Shown here piece by piece: positions 1-10,259 of a stretch of 43,315 bases of DNA. The stretch spans positions 1 to 43,315 of the forward strand of contig JALEWQ010000085.1 of the NCBI GenBank assembly GCA_022783305.1. Direction: 5' to 3'. The stretch comes from Trueperella sp. (GTDB lineage: Bacteria > Actinomycetota > Actinomycetes > Actinomycetales > Actinomycetaceae). The position numbers were made by a program, and so were the translations under genes. Below the pieces are notes generated by a model. That model saw nothing but the letters and a program-made list of their open reading frames with translations. It did no database searches and had not been told where the DNA came from. How positions within the stretch are numbered: the stretch's first letter is position 1; every line of letters starts with the position of its first letter.

Positions 1-719
1 CCGACCACGCGCGCCACGTGTGCGAGGAAGTCCCGGCTGACCACCACCCCGTGGCCCACGTCCGTCAGCGCTCGCGGCCCGAGTCGCTCCTCGGTCTGCA
101 CCGGGTGGATCGCCCCGGGTATGTCGACGACCGTGCCGCCCATCAGCTCCGCGAAGCGCCCGGCCTCCAGGGTCGCCGACATCGCCACCAGCCGAAGGTC
201 GGGCCGCAGCGTGTCCTGCACGTCGAGGAGGAAGGCCGTGGCGAGGTCGGTGTCGAGGTCACGCTCGTGGATCTCGTCCACAATCACCGCGCCCACACCG
301 GCCAGCTCCGGATCGTTCTGCAGCATTCTCAGCATGACGCCCGGCGTCACCATCTCCACCCGGCTGCCCGGCGTCGTCTGCCCGCGCACGCGGAACCCCA
401 CCTGCCGCCCCACCGGCTCGCCCAGGAGGTAGGCGATGCGTCGGGCCGCTGCCCGCGCCGCCACCCGCCTCGGCTGCACGACGACGACCTTACCCGCCGC
501 GCCCCGACGCGCGGTGCCGGCCCCGCCCAGCTCTGCCGGCACGGTCCCGGCCACGACGCTTGCCATCAGCACCGGCACCAGCATCGTCTTACCCGAACCG
601 GGAGGGGCCGTGATCACGATGTTGCCGCGCTGGCGCGCGATGTCGGCCAGCCCGCGCGCTACGGGCAGGTCCGGCAGGTTCGCAAGCAGCCGCTCCACGC
701 GCTCTGGCGCCCCGCCCAC
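1..719 (-). CDS. hrpB: ATP-dependent RNA helicase HrpB, 5' part only
   Basis: DEAH-family helicase of the HrpB type, cut by the window edge: about 239 N-terminal residues are present of a protein usually near 800. Reading from a GTG at 719, the Walker A motif GSGKT is at residues 41-45, the QPRR motif Ia near 82-85, DEIH (Walker B) at 148-151 and SAT (motif III) at 181-183. HrpB is a cytoplasmic helicase of uncertain physiological role. The GTG overlaps the stop codon of the upstream TetR gene by one base (TAGTG), so the two are probably co-transcribed and translationally coupled; no good Shine-Dalgarno precedes it. The family call rests on the DEIH box and the spacing of motifs. The related HrpA is possible but has a longer N-terminus. 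Confidence 0.85.
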   Translation of the reverse strand, partial: MGGAPERVERLLANLPDLPVARGLADIARQRGNIVITAPPGSGKTMLVPVLMASVVAGTVPAELGGAGTARRGAAGKVVVVQPRRVAARAAARRIAYLLGEPVGRQVGFRVRGQTTPGSRVEMVTPGVMLRMLQNDPELAGVGAVIVDEIHERDLDTDLATAFLLDVQDTLRPDLRLVAMSATLEAGRFAELMGGTVVDIPGAIHPVQTEERLGPRALTDVGHGVVVSRDFLAHVARVV

Positions 720-1336
720 TAGCGCCCGGCGAGCGTGTCCAGCAGCGCCAGCGTCGTCGCCTTCACCTCGTCAGCCGAATGGCCCTGGTCTAGCAGCTTG
801 AGGCCCGCGTCAAGGATCGAGCGGGTCATCTGGGCGTTGACAACCGCATCATCCGGCGTCACCTTGCGCCACAGCCCCACGATGCTCCGCCCGAGTTCGC
901 GGTGGAAGTTGAGCACGGCGTCGGAGCGGGCCTGAATCTCCGTCCCCGACGGCGCCGCGTCCTTCTTTCCGCGCCCAAGCCCGGCCTTGACCACGTCAAT
1001 CAGCCACTGGTGGCCGGCCTCCGCGCCGATGTCGAGGGTGATCTCCACGAGCGTGCGCAGCTGTTCGTATGGTTCCGCGTCCACCTCGAGCGCCGCGTCC
1101 AACCGGTGCTGCCAGCCAGGGATATAGCGTTCGAGCACGAGCAGGCGCAGGTCGTCGATCGACTCCACGTAGCGGTACACCGAGTTGCGCGCGATCCCCG
1201 CCCGCGAGGCCACGGCCCCCGCCGTCAGCGCCGCCGGCCCGTCCCCGCGCAGAATCTCTTCGGCACAATCCACCAGCTTGGCAAACATCATCGAGTGATG
1301 TTCCTTCACGGAGGGAGCTAGAATCTTCGGACTCAT
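719..1336 (-). CDS. TetR/AcrR family transcriptional regulator
   Basis: Protein of 205 aa, typical TetR length. The N-terminal helix-turn-helix is at about residues 18-62, with the family pattern of an Ala/Gly-rich turn followed by RNSVYRYVES. The C-terminal ligand domain is not conserved enough to name an inducer. The start at 1336 follows a purine-rich stretch (GAAAGAAAGAAC). A possible -10 element lies about 30 bp upstream. It sits 113 bp downstream of the RND exporter on the same strand, so it is a plausible local repressor of that pump, but this is inferred only from position. It overlaps the hrpB start by one base. Confidence 0.85.
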   Translation of the reverse strand: MSPKILAPSVKEHHSMMFAKLVDCAEEILRGDGPAALTAGAVASRAGIARNSVYRYVESIDDLRLLVLERYIPGWQHRLDAALEVDAEPYEQLRTLVEITLDIGAEAGHQWLIDVVKAGLGRGKKDAAPSGTEIQARSDAVLNFHRELGRSIVGLWRKVTPDDAVVNAQMTRSILDAGLKLLDQGHSADEVKATTLALLDTLAGR

Positions 1337-1366
1337 GTTCTTTCTTTCACGACGACGGTTCCCTCT

Positions 1367-1372
1367 AGTTTA
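1367..1372 (-). promoter_or_regulatory. Possible -10 element for the TetR-hrpB unit
   Basis: TAAACT on the minus strand, about 30 bp before the TetR start, in the 113-bp gap after the RND gene. It matches the actinobacterial TANNNT pattern. No convincing -35 is visible. Confidence 0.35.
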
Positions 1373-1449
1373 ACCCACCCGCGCCCGGCGCCGGCAGGGA
1401 CCATCGCGCAGTTGGCTCACCCGCCTGGCACGCCAACTGCCGCGGCGGG

Positions 1450-4400
1450 CTATTCGACCTTCGCCCGCCTACGCTCTGCCACTCCCTCGACGAGCCGATA
1501 CAGGATCGGCAAGAGGATCAGGGTCAGCAACGTTGACGTGATAAGCCCGCCGATCACCGTGATTGCCAGCGGCGTTGAGATGAACCCGGTCGAGGAGGAC
1601 AGCCCCAGCGCCATCGGGATCATCGCCACGATCGTCGCCAGCGACGTCATCGCCACCGGCCGAACGCGCCGCATCGCGCCGTCGTGAACCGCGCTTGCCA
1701 GGTCCATGCCCTGCTCGCGGTACTGGTTGATGAGGTCCACCATCACCACCGCGTTCGTCACCACGATGCCGGCCAGCATGAGCAGGCCGATCATCGCCGA
1801 CATATCCAGCGCCGTGCCCGTCATCAGGAGCGCGAGGACAGAGCCGATTGCCGCGAACGGTATCGCAACCAGCAACAACGCGGGCTGGAGCAGCGAGCGG
1901 AAGATCCACACCAGGACCACGTAGATCAGTAGCACCGCGGCCGCGAGCGCCAGGGCGAGCTGGCTGAATGATTCCGCCAGCTGCTGGGAGGCCCCGCCCA
2001 TCGACGTCGTCGTCCCGTCCGGCAGGTCCAGCCCGTCCACCGTCTCCCGTACCGCGTCGGTCGCGTGCCCGAGGTTATCGGTGTCGACGGGCGTGGCCGA
2101 CACCGTCGTCGTTGTCTGGCCATTCATCGTCACGATCGTCGGCAGGGAGTCCACTTCATCGACCGTCGCGAATGCCTCGAGCGGCTGGCCGAGGATCGTC
2201 ATTGCGCGCAACTCGTCGATGGTGGTGACCGGGTCGTCGATCGAGATGTAGATCGAGGTGTCGACGTTATCGATGGTGATCTGCCCGATCTTCGGCTCCA
2301 CCATCTGGGCCGCTATCATGCCGACCACGTCGTTCTCCGTCAGCCCCACGGCCGCGGCGGCGTCACGGTTGACGTTCACCTGCACCGCCGGGGTGATCGC
2401 GCTGGCGTTGTGCTCGGCGCGTTTGATCTCGGGTAGCTGGGATACGGCGTCGTTGATCCGCTCGGTCGCCTCGGACAGCGCCTGGGGCGTGGGGGCCGTG
2501 ACGTTGACGTCGATCGTGCCCGATCCCAACATCGACTGAGCCGAGCTGGAGGTGGTGCCCTCGCCGGTCACGGAGTCGCCGGCCGCCACGATCGCGTCGG
2601 TCAGGCTCGTGATGTCGGCCTCCTCGTCCACCGCGATCATGTACATGATCGAGTCGCCCGAGCGGCCCGAGCCGCCCATCGCCATCGGGCTCGAGCCGAT
2701 CGTCGCCGCCGTCGACTCCACGCCCTTAACCGCCGAGATCTTTTCCTCGGTGGCATCCGCCTGTGCCACCTTCGCCTCCATCGACGCCCCCGGCGTCGTG
2801 GTCTGCGCGATTGTCACGGTGCCCTCGTTTGTGCCGCCCAGCAGGTTGATCTTCAAGAGCGGGAACAGCGCCGCCGCGACGGCCAGGATCGCCACCGCCG
2901 CCACCAGCGTGATCGCCGGATGCTTCTGGGTGGTGCGCAGCGCCGGCTCGTAGGCGCGGTGCAGCCAGTAGCGCCTCTCCTTGTCCTGCGCACGACGCCG
3001 GAACTCCTCCGCCTCACCCGCGCCCGCCGCTGCCACCGCCTCCTTCGACGGGCGCAGGAACCAGTACGCCAGCACCGGAACGATCGTCAGCGCGACCAGC
3101 AGCGACGCCGCCAACGCGATGACCACCGTGAAGGCGAAGGGCCGGAACAGTTCGCCCACCATGCCCGGCACCAGGCCCACCGGCACGAACACGATGAAGG
3201 ACACCACGGTCGATGCCGTGATCGCAGAGGCCACTTCGCGCACGGCATCAAGGATCGCCTCACGCTTGGGTTTGCCGTACTCGAGGTGCCGTTTGATGTT
3301 TTCGATGACGACGATCGAATCGTCTACCACGCGCCCGATCGACAGGGTCAGCGCGGCGAGGGTGAGCATGTTGAGCGTGTAGCCGCCCACGAGCATCCCG
3401 ATGAATCCGACCAGCAGCGAGAGCGGGATCGACAGCGCCGTCACCAGCGTGGAGCGGATCGAGGTCAGGAAGATGAGGATCACGACCACCGCGAACACCA
3501 GGCCAAGCAGACCCTCCTGCGCGAGGGACTCGATCGAGCCGGTGATGAAGGGCGCCTGCGTGAAGAGGGTGGTGAAGTGGGTGTTGCTGCCGACGGAGGG
3601 CGCAAGCTCGTCGAAGACGTCGGTGACCCGGTCGGTGACCTGGACGATGTTGGCGTTCGCCGTGGGGAAGACGACGATGCCGAGCGCGGATTCGCCGTCG
3701 ATCCGGCCGACCATCTGGGCGGGGGCCTGGGCGAGGCGCACGTCGGCGATGTCCGAGAGCGGGTAGACGGTTGCCGGCTGACCCGGCTGGGCCTCGCCCG
3801 CCACCACGGGGATCTGGCGCAGGGCCTCGACCGAGTCGATCTCCTGGCCCACCGTCACGTCGCGGGACTCATCTCCCTGCACGAGCGACCCCACCGGCAC
3901 GGACAGCCCGTTGTCCTCGAGGGCCTGCTGGACGGCGTCGGCGGATATGCCGAGCTCGGCGATGCGGGCCTGGTCAAGCGTGATGGAAACCCGCTGCTCC
4001 GGGGCGCCGAGCAGCTGAACCGACGCAACGCCCTCCTCCTGTTCGATCGCGGGGACAACGGTGGAGCGCAGGCGCTGAGCCACCTCGAGCGGGTCACCGT
4101 CCGAGGTCACCGCCACGTAGGCGAGCGGAATGTCGGACGTTCCCCCGGAGACGACGTCGTAGGTGAGGTTGTCGGGGAAGTTCGCCTTCGCTCGCGAGAT
4201 CGACTGCTCCACACGGTTGGCTGCGCGGGCGATGTCCGTGCCGTAGTCGAGCTCGATAGTGACGATCGAGACGGAAGAGCGGGAGGTGGTGGAGGTGTCC
4301 GAGACCTCGGCGATCGTGGAGACCTGCTGCTCGATGGGGACGGAAACGCGGTCACGCATCTGCTCGGACGTCGCGCCCGGGGAGGTGGCCACGACGTTGA

Positions 4401-4536
4401 TGACCGGCAGCTCCACGCGCGGGATGAGCTCCTGGCGCAGGGTAGCGAGGGCGAAGATCCCCAGCACAAAAATCACGGTCGAGACAAGGGCGACGAAAGG
4501 GCGGTTCTTCAGGGAACCTTCTGCGAGTCTAAACAT
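1450..4536 (-). CDS. RND superfamily multidrug exporter (HAE1/AcrB-like, SwrC type)
   Basis: Protein of 1028 aa, full length for the hydrophobe/amphiphile efflux branch of RND transporters. The first membrane helix is at about residues 12-34, followed by a large extracytoplasmic loop opening with the conserved QELIPRVELP stretch. TM4 carries the proton-relay Asp pair at 405-406 within GRVVDDSIVV. The second half repeats the architecture: helix near 540, then a loop, then a helix bundle at about 850-1015. It should export drugs, lipids or surfactant-like compounds using the proton gradient. Actinobacteria lack a classical outer membrane, and no membrane-fusion partner is seen here, as in Bacillus SwrC. 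A TetR gene follows on the same strand. The start is preceded by GGGGAAA. Confidence 0.92.
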   Translation of the reverse strand: MFRLAEGSLKNRPFVALVSTVIFVLGIFALATLRQELIPRVELPVINVVATSPGATSEQMRDRVSVPIEQQVSTIAEVSDTSTTSRSSVSIVTIELDYGTDIARAANRVEQSISRAKANFPDNLTYDVVSGGTSDIPLAYVAVTSDGDPLEVAQRLRSTVVPAIEQEEGVASVQLLGAPEQRVSITLDQARIAELGISADAVQQALEDNGLSVPVGSLVQGDESRDVTVGQEIDSVEALRQIPVVAGEAQPGQPATVYPLSDIADVRLAQAPAQMVGRIDGESALGIVVFPTANANIVQVTDRVTDVFDELAPSVGSNTHFTTLFTQAPFITGSIESLAQEGLLGLVFAVVVILIFLTSIRSTLVTALSIPLSLLVGFIGMLVGGYTLNMLTLAALTLSIGRVVDDSIVVIENIKRHLEYGKPKREAILDAVREVASAITASTVVSFIVFVPVGLVPGMVGELFRPFAFTVVIALAASLLVALTIVPVLAYWFLRPSKEAVAAAGAGEAEEFRRRAQDKERRYWLHRAYEPALRTTQKHPAITLVAAVAILAVAAALFPLLKINLLGGTNEGTVTIAQTTTPGASMEAKVAQADATEEKISAVKGVESTAATIGSSPMAMGGSGRSGDSIMYMIAVDEEADITSLTDAIVAAGDSVTGEGTTSSSAQSMLGSGTIDVNVTAPTPQALSEATERINDAVSQLPEIKRAEHNASAITPAVQVNVNRDAAAAVGLTENDVVGMIAAQMVEPKIGQITIDNVDTSIYISIDDPVTTIDELRAMTILGQPLEAFATVDEVDSLPTIVTMNGQTTTTVSATPVDTDNLGHATDAVRETVDGLDLPDGTTTSMGGASQQLAESFSQLALALAAAVLLIYVVLVWIFRSLLQPALLLVAIPFAAIGSVLALLMTGTALDMSAMIGLLMLAGIVVTNAVVMVDLINQYREQGMDLASAVHDGAMRRVRPVAMTSLATIVAMIPMALGLSSSTGFISTPLAITVIGGLITSTLLTLILLPILYRLVEGVAERRRAKVE

Positions 4537-4668
4537 TTTCCCCGGATCAGTAGGCCAACGCTACGAGCCTAGGGAAGGGTGGCGGGCGGTGCCAGCGTGT
4601 CCTCTCACAGAGAAGCGCCGCAGAGTTGCCGAGGGCGCGCTTTCGGCAGGAGACGCCGCGGCTAGGGG

Positions 4669-5346
4669 CTAGGGGCGCTCCGTCTCCCGCTCGAGCCGGG
4701 AGGTGGGGCCGGCGAGGATGATGAGGTCGCCCGACTCGAGGGTGTCCGCATCGCGGGCGGTGCGGAAGTTGCCCTCCCCGCGCTGGACGGCGATGATCTC
4801 CAGGCCGGTCTTCTTGGCGTTGACCTCGCCCACGGTCTTGCCCAGCAGGCGGGCGGGCGGGGTTGCCGCGGCCACGGAAAAGCCGTGGGTGAACTCGAGG
4901 TAGTCCTCCACCTCGTTGCGGATGAGGTGGGCGACCCGCTTGCCCATGTCGATCTCGGGGCGCACGATGTGATTGACCCCAATCTGGGCGAGCAGGGTAG
5001 CGTGCGACTCCTTCGACGCCTTCGCCCACACGTCCGGCACCCCCATGGTCACCACGGCAGACGCGGCGAGCACCGAGGCCTCCACGTGCGAGCCGATGGC
5101 GATAATGACGCGGGATGCCTCGTCCACCCCGAGCTGGCGAAGCGCCTCGGGGTTGGTGGCGTCAGCGTGAACGATGTGGTCGAACTGGGTGGACAGCTCC
5201 TGGACGACATCCCGGTCGGAGTCCACGCACAGCACCTCCACGCCGCTGTTCTCCAATTCCGTGGCAAGCGCCCGGCCAAAACGGCCGAGGCCGAGGACGA
5301 CGACGGCGCCATCGTCGTTGTTGCGATGAGCAAAGATGTTAGCCAA
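4669..5346 (-). CDS. ktrA: Potassium uptake regulatory subunit, KtrA/TrkA family (RCK)
   Basis: Protein of 225 aa with an N-terminal Rossmann RCK_N domain: glycine motif G19-x-G21-x-x-G24 and an acidic residue (D42) ending the second strand, which binds the nucleotide ribose. A C-terminal RCK_C domain covers about 140-220. KtrA forms a cytoplasmic octameric ring that gates the KtrB channel in response to ATP/ADP or NAD(H). Its start overlaps the end of the upstream ktrB gene by 8 bp, so the two are translated as a unit. The stop codon lies in a 7-bp tandem repeat (CTAGGGG twice on the plus strand, 4662-4675), so a second TAG follows close behind. Confidence 0.92.
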   Translation of the reverse strand: MANIFAHRNNDDGAVVVLGLGRFGRALATELENSGVEVLCVDSDRDVVQELSTQFDHIVHADATNPEALRQLGVDEASRVIIAIGSHVEASVLAASAVVTMGVPDVWAKASKESHATLLAQIGVNHIVRPEIDMGKRVAHLIRNEVEDYLEFTHGFSVAAATPPARLLGKTVGEVNAKKTGLEIIAVQRGEGNFRTARDADTLESGDLIILAGPTSRLERETERP

Positions 5347-6673
5347 TGGCAGGCCTTTCTTCGGGATACTCGTAGAGCCGGTTGGTCACCTTCCCGGCGA
5401 GGGTGGTGGCGAGGCCGAGGGGGCCCACGCGGCCGGCGAACATGAGAAAGATGAGGACGAGTTGGGCATAACGCGGCAGACTCGGCGTGATGCCCGTCGA
5501 TAGGCCCACCGTACCGAAAGCGGAGGTAGTTTCAAAAAGCACCTGGTCAAGCGTGAAACCGGGCGAGAGCGCGAGGATGAGGAACGTTGCGCCCACCACG
5601 AGGCCGACGGCCGCGAACGTCACCGAGAGCGCCTGGCCGATCACACGCCGGGAGAGGGTGCGCCCGCGCGCGGTGACGACCCGGCGTCCCCGCGCCTCCG
5701 CCCCGATCGTGGCGACGAGGACGCCAAGAGTGGTGATCTTGATTCCGCCCGCGGTGCCGCCACTGCCCGCGCCGATGAACATGAGGACGTCGGTGCCGAG
5801 CAGCGTCTGGGGGCGGGCCTGGGCGTAGTCGATCGCGTTGAAGCCGGCAGTGCGCGGGCTGACGGCGGCGAAGAAGGCGTTGAGGAGGCGACCGGGAGTG
5901 TCGAAGCCCGCCAGCACGCCGTTCCACTCGGTGAGCATGAGCGCCACGCCGCCGACGATCAGCACCACCGTGCCCATCCAGGTGAACACAGCGGTCAGCG
6001 ACCAGCGCCGGCGCCGGTACTTCGGCGTGCGCAGGCGTCGGTAGGTCTCGAGCAGGACGGGAAAGCCCAGGCCGCCGACGATCAGCCCGAAGCTGAGGGG
6101 CAGGAGCACGAGGCCGTCGGCGGCGAAGCTCATGACGTTGTCCGAGTACAGGGCGAAGCCGGCGTTGTTGAAGGATGTGATCGAGTGGAAGAGGCCCTCC
6201 CACGCGGCACGCGCCCAGCTGTAGCCGTAGCCGAGGCGGAAGCGCAGGGTGAGGAAAACAAAGATGATGGCCTCGATGGCGAGCGTGAAGACGACCGTGG
6301 CGTTGACGATCCAGCGCACGTCGCCCAGGTTGCCGCGGCCCTCCGCGCCGGCACTCAGCCGCCGGCGCAACCCGAGGCGGGCGCCTAGCAGTATCGACAG
6401 CAGGCAGGCCACCGTCATGATCCCCAGGCCACCGAACTGGACGAGCATCATGATGACGCCCTGGCCGAAGGGGGTCCACGCCGTCGCCGTGTCGAGGGTG
6501 ATGAGGCCGGTCAGGCACACCGAGGAGGTGGCCGTGAAAAGGGCATCAAGAATCGCCACGGGTGGCCCGGCGGAGGCCCACGGCGTGGCAAGCAGGATCG
6601 TGCCGATCGCGATCAGGCTCAAGAAACTCAGTGCTACTGCGCTTGCCGGGCGCAGACGACGCAAGTGATGCAC
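5339..6673 (-). CDS. ktrB: Potassium transporter, TrkH/KtrB family membrane subunit
   Basis: Protein of 444 aa with the four-fold M1-P-M2 repeat of the TrkH/Ktr/HKT superfamily. Four pore loops are recognisable: SSVCLTGL (first repeat), NNAGFAL (second), SPRTAGFN (third) and FGTVGLSTG (fourth), each with the filter glycine. The length and the partner, a single-RCK-pair KtrA, fit Ktr rather than the longer proteobacterial TrkH. It should import K+ coupled to Na+ or H+. The start chosen is GTG at 6673, just 6 nt after a TACGCT hexamer, so the mRNA may be leaderless. It overlaps ktrA by 8 bp. Confidence 0.92.
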   Translation of the reverse strand: MHHLRRLRPASAVALSFLSLIAIGTILLATPWASAGPPVAILDALFTATSSVCLTGLITLDTATAWTPFGQGVIMMLVQFGGLGIMTVACLLSILLGARLGLRRRLSAGAEGRGNLGDVRWIVNATVVFTLAIEAIIFVFLTLRFRLGYGYSWARAAWEGLFHSITSFNNAGFALYSDNVMSFAADGLVLLPLSFGLIVGGLGFPVLLETYRRLRTPKYRRRRWSLTAVFTWMGTVVLIVGGVALMLTEWNGVLAGFDTPGRLLNAFFAAVSPRTAGFNAIDYAQARPQTLLGTDVLMFIGAGSGGTAGGIKITTLGVLVATIGAEARGRRVVTARGRTLSRRVIGQALSVTFAAVGLVVGATFLILALSPGFTLDQVLFETTSAFGTVGLSTGITPSLPRYAQLVLIFLMFAGRVGPLGLATTLAGKVTNRLYEYPEERPAIG

Positions 6674-6679
6674 GAGGAC

Positions 6680-6685
6680 AGCGTA
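6680..6685 (-). promoter_or_regulatory. -10 element of a leaderless ktrBA promoter
   Basis: TACGCT on the minus strand with six bases between it and the GTG start of ktrB, and no Shine-Dalgarno. This spacing puts transcription start at or next to the start codon. Confidence 0.4.
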
Positions 6686-6793
6686 AGCCCCCGCAGGCCG
6701 CGACGACTAGTTCCGTGATCGGATCCTCCTTCGGCTCCCCGCGTGACCGGCCACGTCGTGCCCGGCGCAACATTTCGTTCCGCGCGGGGAGTT

Positions 6794-6799
6794 GATAAT
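6794..6799 (+). promoter_or_regulatory. -10 element before the 439-aa gene
   Basis: GATAAT, ending 8 nt before the ATG at 6808. It supports either a leaderless transcript starting near 6808 or, if translation starts at the in-frame ATG at 6817, a very short leader that keeps GAGG (6803-6806) as ribosome site only if transcription starts slightly upstream. Confidence 0.4.
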
Positions 6800-6807
6800 A
6801 ATGAGGT

Positions 6808-8127
6808 ATGGATTTCATGGAGTGGGCCCTACAGCAGACCTCCCAGCACCCCCGGCTGGCCAATTCCCTGGTCACGGCGAATGGGGACTGGCTGGATGTG
6901 CTCCTCGACGACGGGCGCACCTTCCGCTTCCGCCCCGGCGCCCTCATCCGGCGCGACGCCCCGCTTGAGCAGCGCACCGAGCTTCTCGACCGCCTCATCG
7001 GCATCGGCATCGACGGCGCCGAGGCCGCCACCGTCAGCGAGCCCGGCCGCGCCGGCGAGGACGGCGACCCCAGCCCGGACCTCTTCTCCTCCGACGATGC
7101 GGACGGCTCCTACGAGCCCTCCGGCGCCAGCCACCCGGACTACCCGGCGGACTACACGGACGGCGAGGGCCCGATCGTCCCGATCGTGCGCTCTGCGGAC
7201 TACTTTCTCCCGCCCACCCCGGGCGCCGACTCGATCGTCTACATCCCGCTCACGGCGTTCCTCGCCGTCGGGATCGCCCGCGACTACCCGGACACGATCC
7301 AGCCTATCTACTACGAGCAGCTAGAGGATTCCCGCGAGATCGGGGAGATCATGAGCGACGCCGTCATGGCGCTGCGTTTCATGACGAACGACACCCAGCA
7401 GTCGGTGGAGATCGGGATCACGGAAATCGCGGGCGCCCAGGTGATGACGTTCCTGCAGCCGCCGAACTACGAACTGTCCTGGTTCGCGGACCTCGACATG
7501 ATCCAGCAGGTCGCCGAACGCATCAGCGAGCGCCGCCCCGACGACATCCCGCTGTTCATCCCCGCCTCGCGCACGAAGCTCTTCATCGTCTTCGCAGACG
7601 ACCCGCACCTGGCCGACTTCTTCAAGCTGCTCCTCGCCCAGCGCAACTCCGAGGACGCGATCTACCCCCTGCCCCACACCGTCGCCGCGGACGGCTGGCT
7701 CGAATGGCAGCCCTTCCCCGGCTCCGAGCTGGCGGAGGTGCTCGGCGCGCTGCGCAACTACTTCCGGCAGAAGATCTACACCGCCCAGGAGGACATGATG
7801 CGCCAGTGGCCGGCGTTCGGGAAGGTCAAGGCCTTCCTGCCGCGGCGGCTGGCCAGCGGCGAGCGGGTCTCCGCCGCCACGTGGGACGCCATCGACACCC
7901 ACGGCTCCATCCCCCACACCGACTTCATCACCTTCACCCGCTCGCCCCACCCGTGGGAGGCGGTGCCGGCCGTCAACATCACGGTTCGCACGCACGTCGC
8001 CCGCGAGATCTGGCCCGCCGGCATCGTCGAGGACGACACGGTCTGGCCCCCACGCTACGGCGTCACGGGTTTCCCCGATGAGGAGACCCTGCGCAAGCTT
8101 CGGGATGCCGCCGACCGGCGCTTCTAG
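6808..8127 (+). CDS. Conserved-looking hypothetical protein, 439 aa
   Basis: I do not recognise this protein firmly. It is soluble: no signal peptide or membrane helix. Residues 1-60 form a short folded segment, about 75-125 are an Asp/Ser/Pro/Tyr-rich linker, and 135-439 look like a mixed alpha/beta domain. The segment near 210-270 (a stretch on aspartate and valine-alanine helices followed by IPLFIPASRTKLFIV) loosely resembles the layout of DUF1444/YtpQ proteins. That is an impression of shape, not a demonstrated match. Two starts are possible: ATG 6808 (leaderless) or ATG 6817 (10 nt after GAGG). It stands alone, divergent from ktrBA and convergent with tgt. Its stop codon sits in the loop of a terminator hairpin. 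Confidence 0.75.
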   Translation: MDFMEWALQQTSQHPRLANSLVTANGDWLDVLLDDGRTFRFRPGALIRRDAPLEQRTELLDRLIGIGIDGAEAATVSEPGRAGEDGDPSPDLFSSDDADGSYEPSGASHPDYPADYTDGEGPIVPIVRSADYFLPPTPGADSIVYIPLTAFLAVGIARDYPDTIQPIYYEQLEDSREIGEIMSDAVMALRFMTNDTQQSVEIGITEIAGAQVMTFLQPPNYELSWFADLDMIQQVAERISERRPDDIPLFIPASRTKLFIVFADDPHLADFFKLLLAQRNSEDAIYPLPHTVAADGWLEWQPFPGSELAEVLGALRNYFRQKIYTAQEDMMRQWPAFGKVKAFLPRRLASGERVSAATWDAIDTHGSIPHTDFITFTRSPHPWEAVPAVNITVRTHVAREIWPAGIVEDDTVWPPRYGVTGFPDEETLRKLRDAADRRF

Positions 8128-8139
8128 CGCCGGTCGGCG
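8109..8139. terminator. Bidirectional terminator hairpin between convergent genes
   Basis: A 13-bp perfect stem (8109-8121 with 8127-8139) and 5-nt loop (8122-8126). The loop and first stem base hold the stop codon of the 439-aa gene. It lies just downstream of tgt on the other strand, so it can serve both. No T-run follows, as is usual at this GC content. Confidence 0.7.
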
Positions 8140-8179
8140 CCCCGGGATCTGATCCTTGAGGCGATGACCGCGAGCGCGG

Positions 8180-9412
<1,233 letters not shown>

Positions 9413-10102
9413 TTACTTTCGGTAATTCGGTTCGTGCTTCTTGATGAGGTTAATGACGACGTAGGTGATGGGCAGGAAGACGACCTCCACCGACACCTTG
9501 TACAGGAAGCCCACGACGGCGAGGTTCGCGATGGTCGCCCAGCCGGCGACGCCGGCCCACGCCACCACACAGAAGATGGCCGTGTCCGCCGCCTCGCCCA
9601 CCAGGGTGGAGCCGATCAGGCGCGCCCACATATGCTCTTCGCCCCAGCGGTCCTTGATCGCGGTGAGGACCTTGGCGTTCAGCAGCTGGCCGGCCAGATA
9701 CCCGGCGAGTGAGGCGAAGACGAAGCGCCACACCACGCCCAGGACCTCCTCGAAGGCGGCTTGGCTCGTGTAGTCGGGGTGGGCGGGCAGTTGGATCACG
9801 GCCCAGAACGTGAGCGAGGCGAGGAAGGAGACCACGAACCCCATGAAGATCGTGCGCCGGGCGGCCTTAAAGCCGTAGACCTCCGACAGGACGTCGCCGA
9901 TGATGTAGGTCAACGGGAAGAGGATCGCTCCGCCGTCGAAGGTGAGCGGGCCGATCTCCACCAGCTTCGTGGCGCCGATGTTCGACAGCAGCAGGAAGGC
10001 GACGAAGAAGACAGCGAAGTAGTCGTAGAAACCGCGGCGGACGCCGGCGTATGCGCTCGCAGAGCTCGAATGGGCGGTCGCGGTGGGGTCGGGGGCAGTC
10101 AT
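9413..10102 (-). CDS. yhhQ: Queuosine precursor transporter, YhhQ/DUF165 (VUT) family
   Basis: Protein of 229 aa with about six membrane helices spread over residues 20-215. The family stretch FDGGAILFPLTYIIGDVLSE is near residues 55-75. YhhQ imports preQ0, preQ1 and, in some bacteria, queuine. I chose ATG 10102 because GAAAGGA sits 4 nt upstream; an open frame continues 22 codons further but has no ribosome site. The stop is three bases before tgt, which fits transporter and transglycosylase acting together: imported base is inserted into tRNA. No biosynthetic gene (queA, queG, queCDEF) is in the window. Confidence 0.92.
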   Translation of the reverse strand: MTAPDPTATAHSSSASAYAGVRRGFYDYFAVFFVAFLLLSNIGATKLVEIGPLTFDGGAILFPLTYIIGDVLSEVYGFKAARRTIFMGFVVSFLASLTFWAVIQLPAHPDYTSQAAFEEVLGVVWRFVFASLAGYLAGQLLNAKVLTAIKDRWGEEHMWARLIGSTLVGEAADTAIFCVVAWAGVAGWATIANLAVVGFLYKVSVEVVFLPITYVVINLIKKHEPNYRK

Positions 10103-10259
10103 GGTGTCCTTTCGTAGGCGCGGTATCGCGCGTCGATGCCGGGCACTGCCACTACCCGAGCGCACCACGGCTCGCGGAGGCGGCCGGGTGGGACGCCGAT
10201 CGCTCGTGCGTCCGCATACATGGTAGCACCCGCTGCCGGCTTCCCCGGCCGGCGCCCGG

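Noticed and set aside
18-722. Plus-strand frame at the window start
   Set aside because: Opposite strand of hrpB, whose helicase motifs are unmistakable.
2920-4572. 550-codon open frame antisense to the RND exporter
   Set aside because: High GC at third positions of the real gene removes stops on the other strand. The product is Arg/His/Asp-rich with no domain, and the minus-strand gene is complete and clearly conserved.
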